NCBI RefSeq assembly: GCF_004681965.1
Contig: NZ_SMLL01000004.1
Location: 558,001 to 622,000, forward strand
From: Ramlibacter rhizophilus
Lineage (GTDB): Bacteria > Pseudomonadota > Gammaproteobacteria > Burkholderiales > Burkholderiaceae_C
Length of the DNA stretch: 64,000 nucleotides
Direction: 5' to 3'
Numbering within the stretch: position 1 is the stretch's first letter; the number at the start of each line of letters is the position of its first letter. Of this stretch, positions 20,357 to 31,006 are shown in pieces. A program made the translations under genes and the position numbers. The notes under the pieces were generated by a model. That model saw only the letters and a program-made list of their open reading frames with translations. It had not been told where the DNA came from and did not search any database.

Positions 20357-20360
20357 GTGA
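20316..20360 (+). other. Possible 14-residue leader peptide reading frame
   Basis: An ATG at 20316, preceded by CCGAGGACA, opens a 14-codon frame (MNDLARPAHAGATP). Its TGA stop overlaps the GTG start of maleylacetate reductase in the sequence GTGA. This geometry would allow translational coupling. It may also be chance or the remnant of a longer gene. Confidence 0.3.
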
Positions 20361-21415
20361 AGCCCTTCACCTACACGGCCCAGCCTGCGCGCGTGGTCTT
20401 CGGTCCCGGATCGCTGGCGCGGCTGGACGAGGAGATCGAACGCCTGGGCGTGCGCCGCGCGCTGGTGCTGTGCACGCCGGGGCAGCGCGCGCTGGCCGAG
20501 CAGGCGGCAGCGCTGCTGGGCGCGCGGGCGGCCGGCATCTTCGACGGCGCCGCCATGCATGTGCCGGTCGAGGTGGCGCGCCAGGCGCGGGAGCGGGCGC
20601 GAGAACTCGGCGCCGACGGCGCGGTGGCCATCGGCGGCGGATCGACCACCGGCCTGGGCAAGGCCATCGCGCTCGAATCGGGGCTCCCGATCCTGGCCGT
20701 TCCCACCACTTACGCCGGCAGCGAGATGACGCCCATCTACGGCATCACCGAGGGCGGCTTGAAGAAGACCGGACGCGACGCGCGCGTGCTGCCGCGAACG
20801 GTTCTCTATGACCCGCAGCTGACCCTCGGCCTGCCGGCCGATATCAGCGTCACCAGCGGCATCAATGCCATCGCGCATGCGGCCGAAGGCCTCTATGCGA
20901 GCGACGGCAATCCGGTCATGGACCTGATGGCCGAGGAGGGCATCGCCGCGCTGGCGCGCAGCCTGCCGACCGTGCGCGCCCGCCCCGGGGACCTCGAGGC
21001 GCGCGCGCAGGCGCTGTACGGTGCCTGGCTGTGCGGCACGGTGCTGGGCCACGTGGGGATGGCGCTGCACCACAAGCTGTGCCACACGCTCGGCGGCAGC
21101 TTCGACCTGCCGCATGCGCAGACCCACACCATCGTGCTGCCGCACGCGCTGGCCTACAACGCGCCGGCCGCGCCCGAGGCCATGGCGCGCATCGCGCGTG
21201 CGCTGGCCGGGACCAGCGCTGCGCAGGCGGTGTTCGATCTGGCGGCGAACAACGGCGCCCCGGTGGCGCTGCGCGACATCGGTCTTCGAGCGGAAGACCT
21301 GGACCGCGCCTGCGACATCGCGCTGCAGAACCAGTACCCCAATCCGCGCCCGCTGGAGCGCGGCGCATTGCGGCAGCTGCTGCAGGATGCGTGGGAGGGG
21401 CGGCGGCCGGCGTGA
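20357..21415 (+). CDS. Maleylacetate reductase
   Basis: This enzyme reduces maleylacetate to 3-oxoadipate with NAD(P)H, the common last step of the hydroxyquinol and chlorocatechol routes. The 352-residue length is typical for the family. Motifs are the cofactor-binding GGGSTTGLGKAIA, PTTYAGSEMTPIYGIT, and the iron-alcohol-dehydrogenase-like HAAEGLYA and HHKLCHTLGGSFDLPHAQTH segments. The GTG at 20357 is used because it gives the normal VKPFTYTAQPARVVFG start with GCAGGAG upstream. It is convergent with the flavin monooxygenase at 21530, separated by a repeat element. Confidence 0.95.
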   Translation: MKPFTYTAQPARVVFGPGSLARLDEEIERLGVRRALVLCTPGQRALAEQAAALLGARAAGIFDGAAMHVPVEVARQARERARELGADGAVAIGGGSTTGLGKAIALESGLPILAVPTTYAGSEMTPIYGITEGGLKKTGRDARVLPRTVLYDPQLTLGLPADISVTSGINAIAHAAEGLYASDGNPVMDLMAEEGIAALARSLPTVRARPGDLEARAQALYGAWLCGTVLGHVGMALHHKLCHTLGGSFDLPHAQTHTIVLPHALAYNAPAAPEAMARIARALAGTSAAQAVFDLAANNGAPVALRDIGLRAEDLDRACDIALQNQYPNPRPLERGALRQLLQDAWEGRRPA

Positions 21416-21423
21416 GGGAGTTA

Positions 21424-21529
21424 CTCCCTCCCCCCCCTCTGGGGGAGGGTTGGGGAGGGGGCCGCGCGCGCCGACCACACTGCTTCTCGCGAGGCCCCCA
21501 TCCCAGCCTTCCCCCAGAGGGGGAAGGGG
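21424..21529. repeat. Short imperfect inverted-repeat element, copy B
   Basis: Roughly 106 bp, same orientation as copy A. It starts CTCCCTCCCCCCC, has GGGGGAGGGTTGGGGAGGGG and a central CGCGCGCCGACCA, and ends CATCCCAGCCTTCCCCCAGA with GGGGGAAGGGG. It fills almost the entire gap between two convergent genes, the position expected for an element that tolerates or assists transcription ends. Confidence 0.75.
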
Positions 21530-23176
21530 TCAACTGCCTGTCGCCTGCCGCAGGACTGCGATTGCCGACGACGCATCGCCGCCACGCCAGGCCACCACCT
21601 GGTCCGGCCGGATCAGGGCGAGCGGTGCCGCGTAGAGCTCCCGCAGTGCGGGCGACTCGTGCGCCACCACCCGCAGGTCCAGGCCGAGCGCCTGTGCCGC
21701 GTCGATGAAGGGGGCGGCGTCCGGCGGGCTCGGGCCCAGGGCGAGCAGCGTCCATTCGCGATGGAAGCTGTCGTAGAGCGAGCGGCCGTCGTCGAGCCAC
21801 GCATGCGGCGGCCTTCCGCCCGGGCAGGCCGTAGCCTGGTATTCGTTGGGCCGGTCCGGCGGCGGCTGCGTGCCGTCCGCCACGATGAGGGGCGAGCCGT
21901 CGTAGCGGCCGCCGAAGGTCACGCCGGGAATGTTGAACTCCAGCCGGGCATGCGCGTCCAGGCGCACCGAGGCTTCTGCCCGCAGGGCTTCGCCCTCGGG
22001 GCTGTCCTCCTCCAGGCGCGGCGCGGCGGGAAAAAGGCCCACGGAGTCGGCGAACTGGCGCGCGAAGGCGGTGTTGCGCTGCGCGAGCGGCCGGCGTTCG
22101 GCCTCGTAGCTGTCCAGGAGCGCGGGCGTGGCGCGGCCCTGGATCACGTGGGCCAGCTTCCAGGCGAGGTTCACCGCGTCCTCGACCGCGGTGTTGTAGC
22201 CCAGGCCGCCGGTGGGCGTGAACAGGTGCGCCGCGTCGCCGGCGATGAACACGCGCCCGCGCTGCAGGGACTGCGCGTGCAGGGCATGCCCGGCCAGCCA
22301 GGTGCCGAAGGACAGCACCTCGCAGTCGATCTCGCGCCCGAGCGTTTCCCAGTACACCCGCTTCGCGTCGGCCTCGGTCCAGGTGGACGGGTCCTCGCCC
22401 GGATGGAGCGCGGCATGCAGCGCGAACTCCTCGCGCCCGTCCACCGAGGCCATGAAGGCGCGCCGCTGCGGATTGAAGGACACGTACATCCAGGCGCGCG
22501 CGTGCGGCAGCACCTCGTAGAAGCGCGGCGCACGCAGGTACACCGCGAACATCTGCCCGCCCATGAACTCGCGCCGCACGCCGGTCTCGCCGCCCCAGGC
22601 GATGCCCAGGGCCTGGCGCACGCTGCTGCGCGCGCCGTCGGCGCCGACCAGGTACCTGGCCCGCACCTGCTGCGCCGGCCCGCCGCCCGAGGGCTCGATG
22701 GTCGCGAGCACATGGTCGCCGCGGTCCTCGAAGGCGGCCAGGCGCCAGCCGTAGCGGATGTCGTTGCTCTGGTGCGCCTGCGCGTGCCGGCGCAGGATGG
22801 CCTCGACGAACTTCTGCGAGATGCGGTGTGGCAGTTCGGCCGCGCTCCAGGAGCCGCCCATCTCGCGGATGCGGCGCACGGCCTCGGCCGCGGTGGGCAG
22901 CGAAATGCGCGCCAGTTCGTGGCCGGTGTAGCGGGTGAAGTAGGCGATGTCCGTGGGGTGGTCCGCCGGCAGGCCCTGTGCCCGCACCTCGGAGGCGAAG
23001 CCCAGGCGCCGGAAGTGCTCCATGGTGCGTGCCTGGGTGGCGTTGGCCTGGGGATTGAAGGCGGTGCCGGGCTTGGCATCGACCAGCAGCAGGCGCACGC
23101 CGCGCGGGCCCAGTTCGTTGGCCAGCATGAGGCCGCAGGGGCCGCCGCCGGCGACCAGGACATCGGTGTCGATCAT
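21530..23176 (-). CDS. FAD-dependent aromatic hydroxylase (phenol/resorcinol hydroxylase type)
   Basis: This 548-residue flavoprotein monooxygenase belongs to the PheA/TfdB/MhpA class. The FAD motif is GGGPCG (10-15). Further motifs are the DG region VGADGARSSVRQALG, the GD region GDAAHLFTPTGGLGYNTAVE and a C-terminal thioredoxin-like domain (about 400-548). The family hydroxylates phenols ortho to an existing hydroxyl. Next to hydroxyquinol dioxygenase, the best inference is a hydroxylase that makes hydroxyquinol (for example from resorcinol or hydroquinone). It is 22 bp downstream of the LysR regulator gene, on the same strand. Confidence 0.9.
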   Translation of the reverse strand: MIDTDVLVAGGGPCGLMLANELGPRGVRLLLVDAKPGTAFNPQANATQARTMEHFRRLGFASEVRAQGLPADHPTDIAYFTRYTGHELARISLPTAAEAVRRIREMGGSWSAAELPHRISQKFVEAILRRHAQAHQSNDIRYGWRLAAFEDRGDHVLATIEPSGGGPAQQVRARYLVGADGARSSVRQALGIAWGGETGVRREFMGGQMFAVYLRAPRFYEVLPHARAWMYVSFNPQRRAFMASVDGREEFALHAALHPGEDPSTWTEADAKRVYWETLGREIDCEVLSFGTWLAGHALHAQSLQRGRVFIAGDAAHLFTPTGGLGYNTAVEDAVNLAWKLAHVIQGRATPALLDSYEAERRPLAQRNTAFARQFADSVGLFPAAPRLEEDSPEGEALRAEASVRLDAHARLEFNIPGVTFGGRYDGSPLIVADGTQPPPDRPNEYQATACPGGRPPHAWLDDGRSLYDSFHREWTLLALGPSPPDAAPFIDAAQALGLDLRVVAHESPALRELYAAPLALIRPDQVVAWRGGDASSAIAVLRQATGS

Positions 23177-23198
23177 CGGGAATGGGGGAGGCAGGGCC

Positions 23199-24128
23199 TC
23201 AGTAGCTGCCGAAGCGCTGCGTCCACTTGCGTTCGTAATCCATGCGGTGGAAGTGGTCGGCCATGAAGTCGATGAAGGTGCGCACCTTGGCCGAGAGGTA
23301 CTTGCGGCTCGGGTAGGCCAGGTTGATGCCCAGGCGCGGCAGGTCCCACTCGTCCAGCACCGGCACCAGCCGGCCGGCCACGATGTCCTCGTAGAGGATG
23401 TAGGTGGGCTGCACCAGGATGCCCAGGCCGTCCAGGGCCGCCGCGCGCAGCACCTGCCCGTCGTTGGACTCCAGCAGCCCGCGCACCGAGAGCGTGGTGG
23501 TCTCGCCGCCCCGGCTGAAGCGCAGCTCGTGCGGGTTGTTGGCGTAGGTGTAGATCAGGAGCGAGTGCCGCTGCAGGTCCTCCAGCGCGCGCGGACGGCC
23601 GCGGCGCGAGAGGTAGCCCGGCGAGGCGGCGAGGATGCGGCGCGTCTCGGCCAGCCGGCGGATGGTGATGTTCGAGTCCGGCTCGGACTCGCGCGTGCGC
23701 ACCGCCACGTCGATGTTGTTGTCGATCAGGTCCAGGTAGCGGTTGGCCGTCTCCACGTGCACCGTCACGTTCGGAAAGCGTGCCGTGTACTCGGGCAGCC
23801 GCGGCGCGATGTGCTGCATGGCGAAGGAGAGCGACGCGCTGATGCGCAGGGTGCCGGTGGGATCGAGCGCGGCCGCGTTCACCGCGGACTCGGCCTCGGC
23901 CAGCTCGGCCAGGATCGACTTGCTGCGGCGCAGGAACTCCTGCCCCTGCTCGGTGAGCCACAGCCGGCGCGTGTTGCGCTCGACCAGCCGCGCGCCCAGG
24001 CGTTCTTCCAGGGAGGCCAGGTGCCGGCTCGCGGCGGCATTGGACAGGCCCAGCGCGTCCGCGGCGCGGCTGAGGCTGCCGGTCTCGGCGACCTGCACGA
24101 ACAAGGCCATCTCGCTCCATCGATCCAC
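23199..24128 (-). CDS. LysR family transcriptional regulator
   Basis: This 309-residue LTTR has the N-terminal winged HTH (FVQVAETGSLSRAADALGLS, then SNAAASRHLASLEERLGARL) and a C-terminal inducer-binding domain. The GTG at 24128 was chosen because it has AGGAGA six bases upstream and gives a DRWSEMALFVQVAETGS start. It is divergent from hydroxyquinol 1,2-dioxygenase, the classic LTTR arrangement, so it probably activates that gene and the wider cluster in response to a pathway intermediate. Confidence 0.93.
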   Translation of the reverse strand: MDRWSEMALFVQVAETGSLSRAADALGLSNAAASRHLASLEERLGARLVERNTRRLWLTEQGQEFLRRSKSILAELAEAESAVNAAALDPTGTLRISASLSFAMQHIAPRLPEYTARFPNVTVHVETANRYLDLIDNNIDVAVRTRESEPDSNITIRRLAETRRILAASPGYLSRRGRPRALEDLQRHSLLIYTYANNPHELRFSRGGETTTLSVRGLLESNDGQVLRAAALDGLGILVQPTYILYEDIVAGRLVPVLDEWDLPRLGINLAYPSRKYLSAKVRTFIDFMADHFHRMDYERKWTQRFGSY

Positions 24129-24260
24129 AGTGTCTCCTGCGCGGGCCGGGCCTTTGTTGCGGGCGGTGGAAAACTCAATTGCCGCCAGGCCCTTCCGCGG
24201 ATTATCGGCCGTGCCTACAGTGCTCCACGTTGCGAGGGCCCGCGCCCCGAGGAAGACGCC
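24129..24260. promoter_or_regulatory. LysR / hydroxyquinol dioxygenase divergent promoter region
   Basis: This 132-bp intergenic region lies between two divergent starts and must hold both promoters and the LTTR site. A possible plus-strand promoter is TTGCCG (24179-24184) with ATTATC (24201-24206) 16 bp downstream. I did not find a convincing T-N11-A dyad by eye. Confidence 0.4.
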
Positions 24261-25100
24261 ATGAGGAACCTGACCCAGGACAACATCACGCAGGCCGTGA
24301 TCGCCCGCTTCGCCGACACGCCCGATCCGCGCCTCAAGGAGATCATGACCAGCCTCGTGCAGCACCTGCACGCCTTCGCGCGCGAGGTGAGGCTCACCGA
24401 GGCCGAGTGGATGCGCGGCATCGACTTCCTCACCCGCGCCGGCCACATCACCGACGACAAGCGGCAGGAGTTCATCCTGCTGTCCGACACGCTCGGCCTG
24501 TCCATGCTCACGGTGGCGATGAACAACGACAAGCCCGCCGGCTGCACGGAGGCCACGGTGTTCGGCCCGTTCTACGTCGAGGGCGCGCCCGAGTACGACC
24601 TCGGGGCCGACGTGGCCAACGGCGCGGCCGGCATCCCCTGCCAGGTCCGCGGGCATGTGCGGGGACTGGGCGGCGAGCCCGTGCCGGGTGCGCAGCTCAA
24701 CGTGTGGCAGGCCGACGCGGAAGGCACCTACGACGTGCAGCGCCCGGGCCTCGCGCAGCCCCAGGGGCGCGGCGTGCTGCGCACGGGACCGGAAGGCGAG
24801 TACCACTTCAAGTCCATCCTGGCCGAGTCCTATCCCATTCCGCACGACGGCCCGGTCGGCGACATGCTGGAGGCGACGCGCCGCCATCCCTGGCGGCCGG
24901 CGCACCTGCACTTCATGATCGAGGCGCCGGGCTACGAGACGCTCATCACCCACGTCTTTCGCAACGGCGATGCCTACCTGGACTCGGATGCGGTGTTCGG
25001 CGTGCGCCAGTCGCTGATCGCCGACTGGGTGCGCCAGCCCGACGGCAGCTATCTCGTCGAGTACGACTTCGTGCTCAATCCCGTGTCCGAAGGCGCCTGA
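24261..25100 (+). CDS. Hydroxyquinol 1,2-dioxygenase (intradiol)
   Basis: This non-heme Fe(III) intradiol dioxygenase opens benzene-1,2,4-triol to maleylacetate. The 279 residues include an N-terminal helical dimerisation domain with the linker MLTVAMNNDKPAGCTEATV and a beta-sandwich catalytic domain. The four iron ligands are visible as Tyr157, Tyr191, His215 and His217 (GTYDVQ, ESYPIPHDGP, RPAHLHFMI). Their spacing agrees with characterised hydroxyquinol dioxygenases, and FGPFYVEGAPE is typical of that group rather than of catechol enzymes. The product is the substrate of the maleylacetate reductase at 20357. Confidence 0.95.
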   Translation: MRNLTQDNITQAVIARFADTPDPRLKEIMTSLVQHLHAFAREVRLTEAEWMRGIDFLTRAGHITDDKRQEFILLSDTLGLSMLTVAMNNDKPAGCTEATVFGPFYVEGAPEYDLGADVANGAAGIPCQVRGHVRGLGGEPVPGAQLNVWQADAEGTYDVQRPGLAQPQGRGVLRTGPEGEYHFKSILAESYPIPHDGPVGDMLEATRRHPWRPAHLHFMIEAPGYETLITHVFRNGDAYLDSDAVFGVRQSLIADWVRQPDGSYLVEYDFVLNPVSEGA

Positions 25101-25270
25101 GCGACACGGGGCTCAAGCCGCGCACCTCTGCGGCACGCCTCACGCCTGCGCGCAGGCACATGCGGCGAGCGCCTACGAAGTCGGCCATGGCGCGAAGGCA
25201 GGCTTGGAGCCAGATCTTCCGCGGCCACCGGGCTGCGGCGCCACCCCCATCGACACACACGAGGTGTTCC

Positions 25271-26158
25271 ATGTTCCATGGCATGACGACACGCCAGTTC
25301 CTGCGCGAGCTGTACCAGGAAATCAGCCGCGACAACATCAGCAATGGCGCGGCCGTTCTCGGCTTCTATCTCACCCTGGCGGTTTTTCCGGCGGCCATCC
25401 TCACCATGGCGCTGATCCCCTACCTGCCGATCCCACGGGTGGACGACGCCATCATGGACCTGCTGCGCCAGGCCCTGCCCCAGCAGGCGGCGGAGATGTT
25501 CACCGGCGTGGTCGAGGACGTGACGCAGGACCGCAGCGGCGGCCTGCTGTCCTTCGGCATCCTGGGCACCATCTGGGCCACCTCCACCGGCATGTACGCG
25601 GTGATGCAGCAGCTCAACGCGTCGTACAAGGTGCCCGAAGGACGTCCGTTCGTGAAGGCGCGGCTGGTGGCCATCGGCCTGAGCATCCTGTTCGTCGTCC
25701 TGGTGCTGCTGGCCTTTTCCATGATCGTGCTCGGCGGCGTGGTGCAGGACTGGATCGGCAACCGCTTCGGCTTCAGCCAGGCCCTGCTCACCTTCTTTGT
25801 CGTGCTGCGCTGGGTCATCATCGTGCTGGCGCTCTTCGGTGCCTTCGTCATCACCTACTACTACGCACCCAACACCGAGCAGCGCTTGCGCTACGTGCTG
25901 CCAGGCAGCGTCATCGGCGCGCTGGTGCTCATCGTCGCCTCGGGCGGCTTCGCGTTCTACGTGCAGAACTTCGGCAACTACAACGCGGTGTACGGCAGCA
26001 TCGGCGCGGTGATCGCGCTCATGCTGTGGCTCTACATCGCGGGCCTCACCATCCTGCTGGGCTCAGAGGTGAACGCGCTGCTGGAGCACCATTCCTCCAA
26101 GGGCAAGAGCAAAGGTGAGCGGGCACCGGGCGTGAAGGCCGACGAACAGCCGAGCTGA
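25271..26158 (+). CDS. YihY/BrkB family inner-membrane protein
   Basis: This 295-residue polytopic membrane protein of the YihY/UPF0761 family (once annotated as virulence factor BrkB or ribonuclease BN) has the conserved N-terminal NISNGAAVLGFYLTLAVFPA. It also has about six membrane segments, RLRYVLPGSVIGALVLIVAS and the terminal YGSIGAVIALMLWLYIAGL with LLGSEVNALLE. The role is uncertain; transport or envelope function is suspected for the family. The ATG at 25271 was chosen for the MFHGMTTRQFLRE start; the open frame further upstream overlaps the dioxygenase in another frame and is not meaningful. Confidence 0.9.
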   Translation: MFHGMTTRQFLRELYQEISRDNISNGAAVLGFYLTLAVFPAAILTMALIPYLPIPRVDDAIMDLLRQALPQQAAEMFTGVVEDVTQDRSGGLLSFGILGTIWATSTGMYAVMQQLNASYKVPEGRPFVKARLVAIGLSILFVVLVLLAFSMIVLGGVVQDWIGNRFGFSQALLTFFVVLRWVIIVLALFGAFVITYYYAPNTEQRLRYVLPGSVIGALVLIVASGGFAFYVQNFGNYNAVYGSIGAVIALMLWLYIAGLTILLGSEVNALLEHHSSKGKSKGERAPGVKADEQPS

Positions 26159-26174
26159 GTGGCTGCGGGGCAAC

Positions 26175-28253
<2,079 letters not shown>

Positions 28254-28267
28254 GGGGGCCGGTGCCG

Positions 28268-29272
28268 TCAGGCCAGGCGCGCCGGCGTGACCGGGTACTC
28301 GGGCTGGCCGCGGTCCTCGAAGGCATCCAGGTTGCGCAGCGTGACCTGCGCGATCGCCGTGAGTGCCTCCTCGGTGAAGAAGGCCTGGTGCGCCGTCACC
28401 AGCACATTGGGGAAAGTCAGCAGGCGGGCGAACACGTCGTCGCGGATCACCTCGCCGGACAGGTCGCGGAAGAAGAGATCGGCCTCTTCCTCGTACACGT
28501 CGATGCCCAGGCTGCCCAGGTGGCCCGACTTGAGCGCGCCGATGACCGCGCGTGTGTCCAGCACCGCGCCGCGGCTGGTGTTGACCAGCATGGCGCCGCG
28601 CTTCATCCGGGCCAGTGCCGGCGCGTCGATGAGGTGGCGCGTCTGGGGCGTGAGCGGGCAATGCAGGCTCACCACGTCGGCGTCCGCCAGGAGCTGCGGC
28701 AGTTCGACGTAGCGCACGCCGAGCTGCCGGCAGCTCTCGCTGGGCTGCGGGTCGGTGGCGAGCAGCCGGCAGCCGAAGCCGCCCATGATGCGCAGGAAGC
28801 ATTCGCCGATCTTTCCCGTTCCCACCACGCCGACGGTGCGGCCGTGCAGGTCGAAGCCGAGCAGGCCCTCCAGCGCGAAGTTGCCCTCGCGCACGCGGGC
28901 ATGCGCCCGGTGGATCTTGCGGTCCAGGCTCAGGACCAGGGCCGCGGTGTGTTCGGCCACCGCGTAGGGCGAGTATTCGGGCACCCGGGCCACTGCGATT
29001 CCCAGGGCCTGCGCCTGCTCCAGGTCGACGTGGTTGAAGCCGGCGCTTCGAAGCGCCACCAGCCGCACGCCCATCTCCTGCAGGCGCTGCAGGACCTCGC
29101 GGTCCAGCCGGTCGTTCACGAAGGCGCAGACCGCCTGGGCGCCCAGCGCTGCGGGCACGGTGGCCGCGTCCAGCCGGGCGTCCAGGAAGACCAGTTCGTG
29201 GCGGCCCGCGGCGTTGGCGCGGGCCAGGAACTCACGGTCGTAGGACTTGCTGCTGAAAACCGCAACGCGCAT
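28268..29272 (-). CDS. 2-hydroxyacid dehydrogenase, D-lactate dehydrogenase (LdhA) type
   Basis: This 334-residue D-isomer-specific dehydrogenase has the N-terminal segment LRSAGFNHVDL, the NAD motif VGTGKIGECFLRIM, the catalytic Arg in VNTSRGAVLD, the Glu in IDVYEEEADLFF and the catalytic His in VTAHQAFFTEEA. The YEEEADLFF(R)D motif and the length are those of fermentative D-lactate dehydrogenases, so pyruvate to D-lactate with NADH is the likely reaction. It is the upstream gene of a pair with the hybrid kinase. Confidence 0.92.
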   Translation of the reverse strand: MRVAVFSSKSYDREFLARANAAGRHELVFLDARLDAATVPAALGAQAVCAFVNDRLDREVLQRLQEMGVRLVALRSAGFNHVDLEQAQALGIAVARVPEYSPYAVAEHTAALVLSLDRKIHRAHARVREGNFALEGLLGFDLHGRTVGVVGTGKIGECFLRIMGGFGCRLLATDPQPSESCRQLGVRYVELPQLLADADVVSLHCPLTPQTRHLIDAPALARMKRGAMLVNTSRGAVLDTRAVIGALKSGHLGSLGIDVYEEEADLFFRDLSGEVIRDDVFARLLTFPNVLVTAHQAFFTEEALTAIAQVTLRNLDAFEDRGQPEYPVTPARLA

Positions 29273-29493
29273 GGATGGGCCGGTGGAGGCTGGAAGTTAC
29301 ACGACCCCTGACTGTCGGCCAGGCCGAGCCACCGGTCTGTAGGAGCACTTCGCTGGCGTCGCAGCAAATTGCATGCACGCCTGCGTCGCTCGTTCCTCAG
29401 CGATACCTTCACGCGTTTGTTTCAGTCTGGGAACACACGCGCGGCCCGCGATGCCTAGGATTTGTCGATTGGCAAAGGACACCAGGATCCCCC

Positions 29494-29772
29494 ATGCGTT
29501 ACAGCCGTTCCGAGTACGCCAAGATGGTCGCGGCGCAGCAGGAAGTTGCACGGGCCGAAGCCGACTACCAGCGTTTTCGCGCCGCCTACCTCGAGATCGC
29601 CAAGAACGAGCCCGGCCATGAAGTCGCTCTGGCCATGATCGGCGCCGACATGGACCGCGCCCATGCTCACCTGCAGAGCTTGATCGGTTTGCCCAAGCTG
29701 CCCTTCACCCACGAACCCAGCACCGTCATGCGCCGCGAGGCCCAGCGCATCTCGGAGGACGAGAAGCTCTGA
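29494..29772 (+). CDS. Small hypothetical protein
   Basis: This 92-residue, probably helical soluble protein starts MRYSRSEYAKMVAAQQEVAR and ends in an acidic EDEKL. AGGATCC precedes the ATG at 29494. The sequence is rich in Ala/Glu/Arg with heptad-like spacing (VARAEADYQRFRAAYLEIAK) and could form a coiled coil. No family was recognised. It is followed in the same direction by two very small Pro-rich proteins. Confidence 0.65.
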   Translation: MRYSRSEYAKMVAAQQEVARAEADYQRFRAAYLEIAKNEPGHEVALAMIGADMDRAHAHLQSLIGLPKLPFTHEPSTVMRREAQRISEDEKL

Positions 29773-29866
29773 CGCGCGCCGCGGCCTGCACTGACAGGCA
29801 CGCGGGTGCCGCGCCGCGTGCCGCGATGGTTGTGCGGTGCAACCATGGCAGGCAAGGAGGCCCCCG

Positions 29867-30034
29867 ATGATTCCCTACCAGCTCGATCCGAGCCTGCACG
29901 CCGCACCGCCGCAGCCCACGGACCTGGGCGATGGCTTCGCGCCGCCGCCACAGCCCGCCTCGCCGCAGCCGGCGTCCGTCGAGGAGCAAGCCAGGACGAC
30001 GACCGGACTGGCCGGCGACCCCAGCCCGTTCTGA
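29867..30034 (+). CDS. Small Pro-rich hypothetical protein
   Basis: A 55-residue protein with a strong ribosome-binding site (AAGGAGG, 6 bp before the ATG at 29867). It starts MIPYQLDPSLHAAPPQP and is Pro/Ala/Gln-rich and probably disordered. It lies 4 bp before another 55-residue Pro-rich gene, so the two look co-translated. Function unknown. Confidence 0.55.
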   Translation: MIPYQLDPSLHAAPPQPTDLGDGFAPPPQPASPQPASVEEQARTTTGLAGDPSPF

Positions 30035-30038
30035 TCCC

Positions 30039-30206
30039 ATGGCCACCCACCCTGTCGAACCCGATCCCGACCAGCCCGGCGGGGATGAATCGCCCGAGCC
30101 GGCCAACCCGACGCGCCTGCCGGTCGAACCGGAGTTCCAGCCGGACTGGAAACCGGTGGAGCCGGAAGCGCCGGGTGCGCCCAAGGCGCACGAGGTGAGG
30201 ACCTAG
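30039..30206 (+). CDS. Small acidic Pro/Glu-rich hypothetical protein
   Basis: A 55-residue acidic protein (MATHPVEPDPDQPGGDESPE and so on) with repeated V-E-P elements (LPVEPEFQ, KPVEPEAP). It is likely unstructured. Its TAG stop (30204-30206) overlaps the stop codon of the convergent gene within one CTAG. Function unknown; it is supported only by tight spacing and codon use. Confidence 0.5.
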   Translation: MATHPVEPDPDQPGGDESPEPANPTRLPVEPEFQPDWKPVEPEAPGAPKAHEVRT

Positions 30207-31006
30207 GCGCTGACCGGCGGCGGCTCCGGCGGTTCTGCCGGCGGCGCGTCGTCGCGCAGTTGCGCCTGCGCACCCAGGAGCGGCTCCGGTGCCAATGGCG
30301 TGGCCTTGGCCAGCGCCATCCAGACGCCGAAGGGCAGGGTGCTGCGCGGCCGCGGTGGTGCCGGCCGCAGGCACTCCAGCTGCGTTCCGCGCGCGAGCAG
30401 CACGCCGCATTCGGCGGGAATCTCCTCCGGTTCGGCGATGGGGCGGCCGCCCGGGTCCAGCCCGATGACGTACCAGCAGGCACCCAGGTCCTGGTAGGCG
30501 GCGCGCTTGCCCGGCTGGCGCAGGTCGGCCAGCAGGTCGGCGCGGCGCACCTTGATCTCGTGCACCACCGGTTCCACGTAGGCTTCCACCGAGGTGTGCC
30601 GGATCGAGAACACGTCCGGCCGGGCCACGCACCAGCGCAGCCCCGCCGCCTGGCTCGACGCTTCGCCCGCCGCGTCGGCGGGTACCTGCGCCCGCAGGCT
30701 CAGCCCCGTCCATACCACCCGGCCGGCGCGCATCATGTGCTGCGCCACGAGGTCCACCAGCGATTCGTGCAGGGACAGCGCGGCTCGGTTGCGCTGCGCC
30801 TGGGCGGCGGCGAAACCGATGCCGGCGTCGGTCAGGCGCAGCGTTTCGCGGCCGTGGGCGTCGCGCAGGCGCTCGAGCATGCCGGCTGCGAGCAGTTCCA
30901 GCTCCACCGTGTCCTGGCAGGGCCAGCCGGCCGAGCGGTACAGCTCGCGCAGCCGTCGTGCGTGCGCGCGACCGAGCGGCGCTGGAAAGAAGGACGAGGC
31001 GTTCAC
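30203..31006 (-). CDS. Hypothetical protein with winged-helix-like N-terminus and PD-(D/E)xK-like core
   Basis: This 267-residue protein starts from a GTG at 31006; a GTG at 31096 would add 30 residues, and neither has a good Shine-Dalgarno. Residues about 30-72 (DTVELELLAAGMLERLRDAH followed by ETLRLTDAGIGFAAA) look like a winged helix. Residues 130-152 contain ARPDVFSIRHTS followed by VVHEIKVRRADLLADLR. The spacing of Asp131, Glu150 and Lys152 fits the PD-(D/E)xK nuclease fold, as in MmcB-like proteins. The tail is Pro-rich. A DNA-repair or nuclease role is an inference from this motif only. Confidence 0.6.
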   Translation of the reverse strand: MNASSFFPAPLGRAHARRLRELYRSAGWPCQDTVELELLAAGMLERLRDAHGRETLRLTDAGIGFAAAQAQRNRAALSLHESLVDLVAQHMMRAGRVVWTGLSLRAQVPADAAGEASSQAAGLRWCVARPDVFSIRHTSVEAYVEPVVHEIKVRRADLLADLRQPGKRAAYQDLGACWYVIGLDPGGRPIAEPEEIPAECGVLLARGTQLECLRPAPPRPRSTLPFGVWMALAKATPLAPEPLLGAQAQLRDDAPPAEPPEPPPVSA

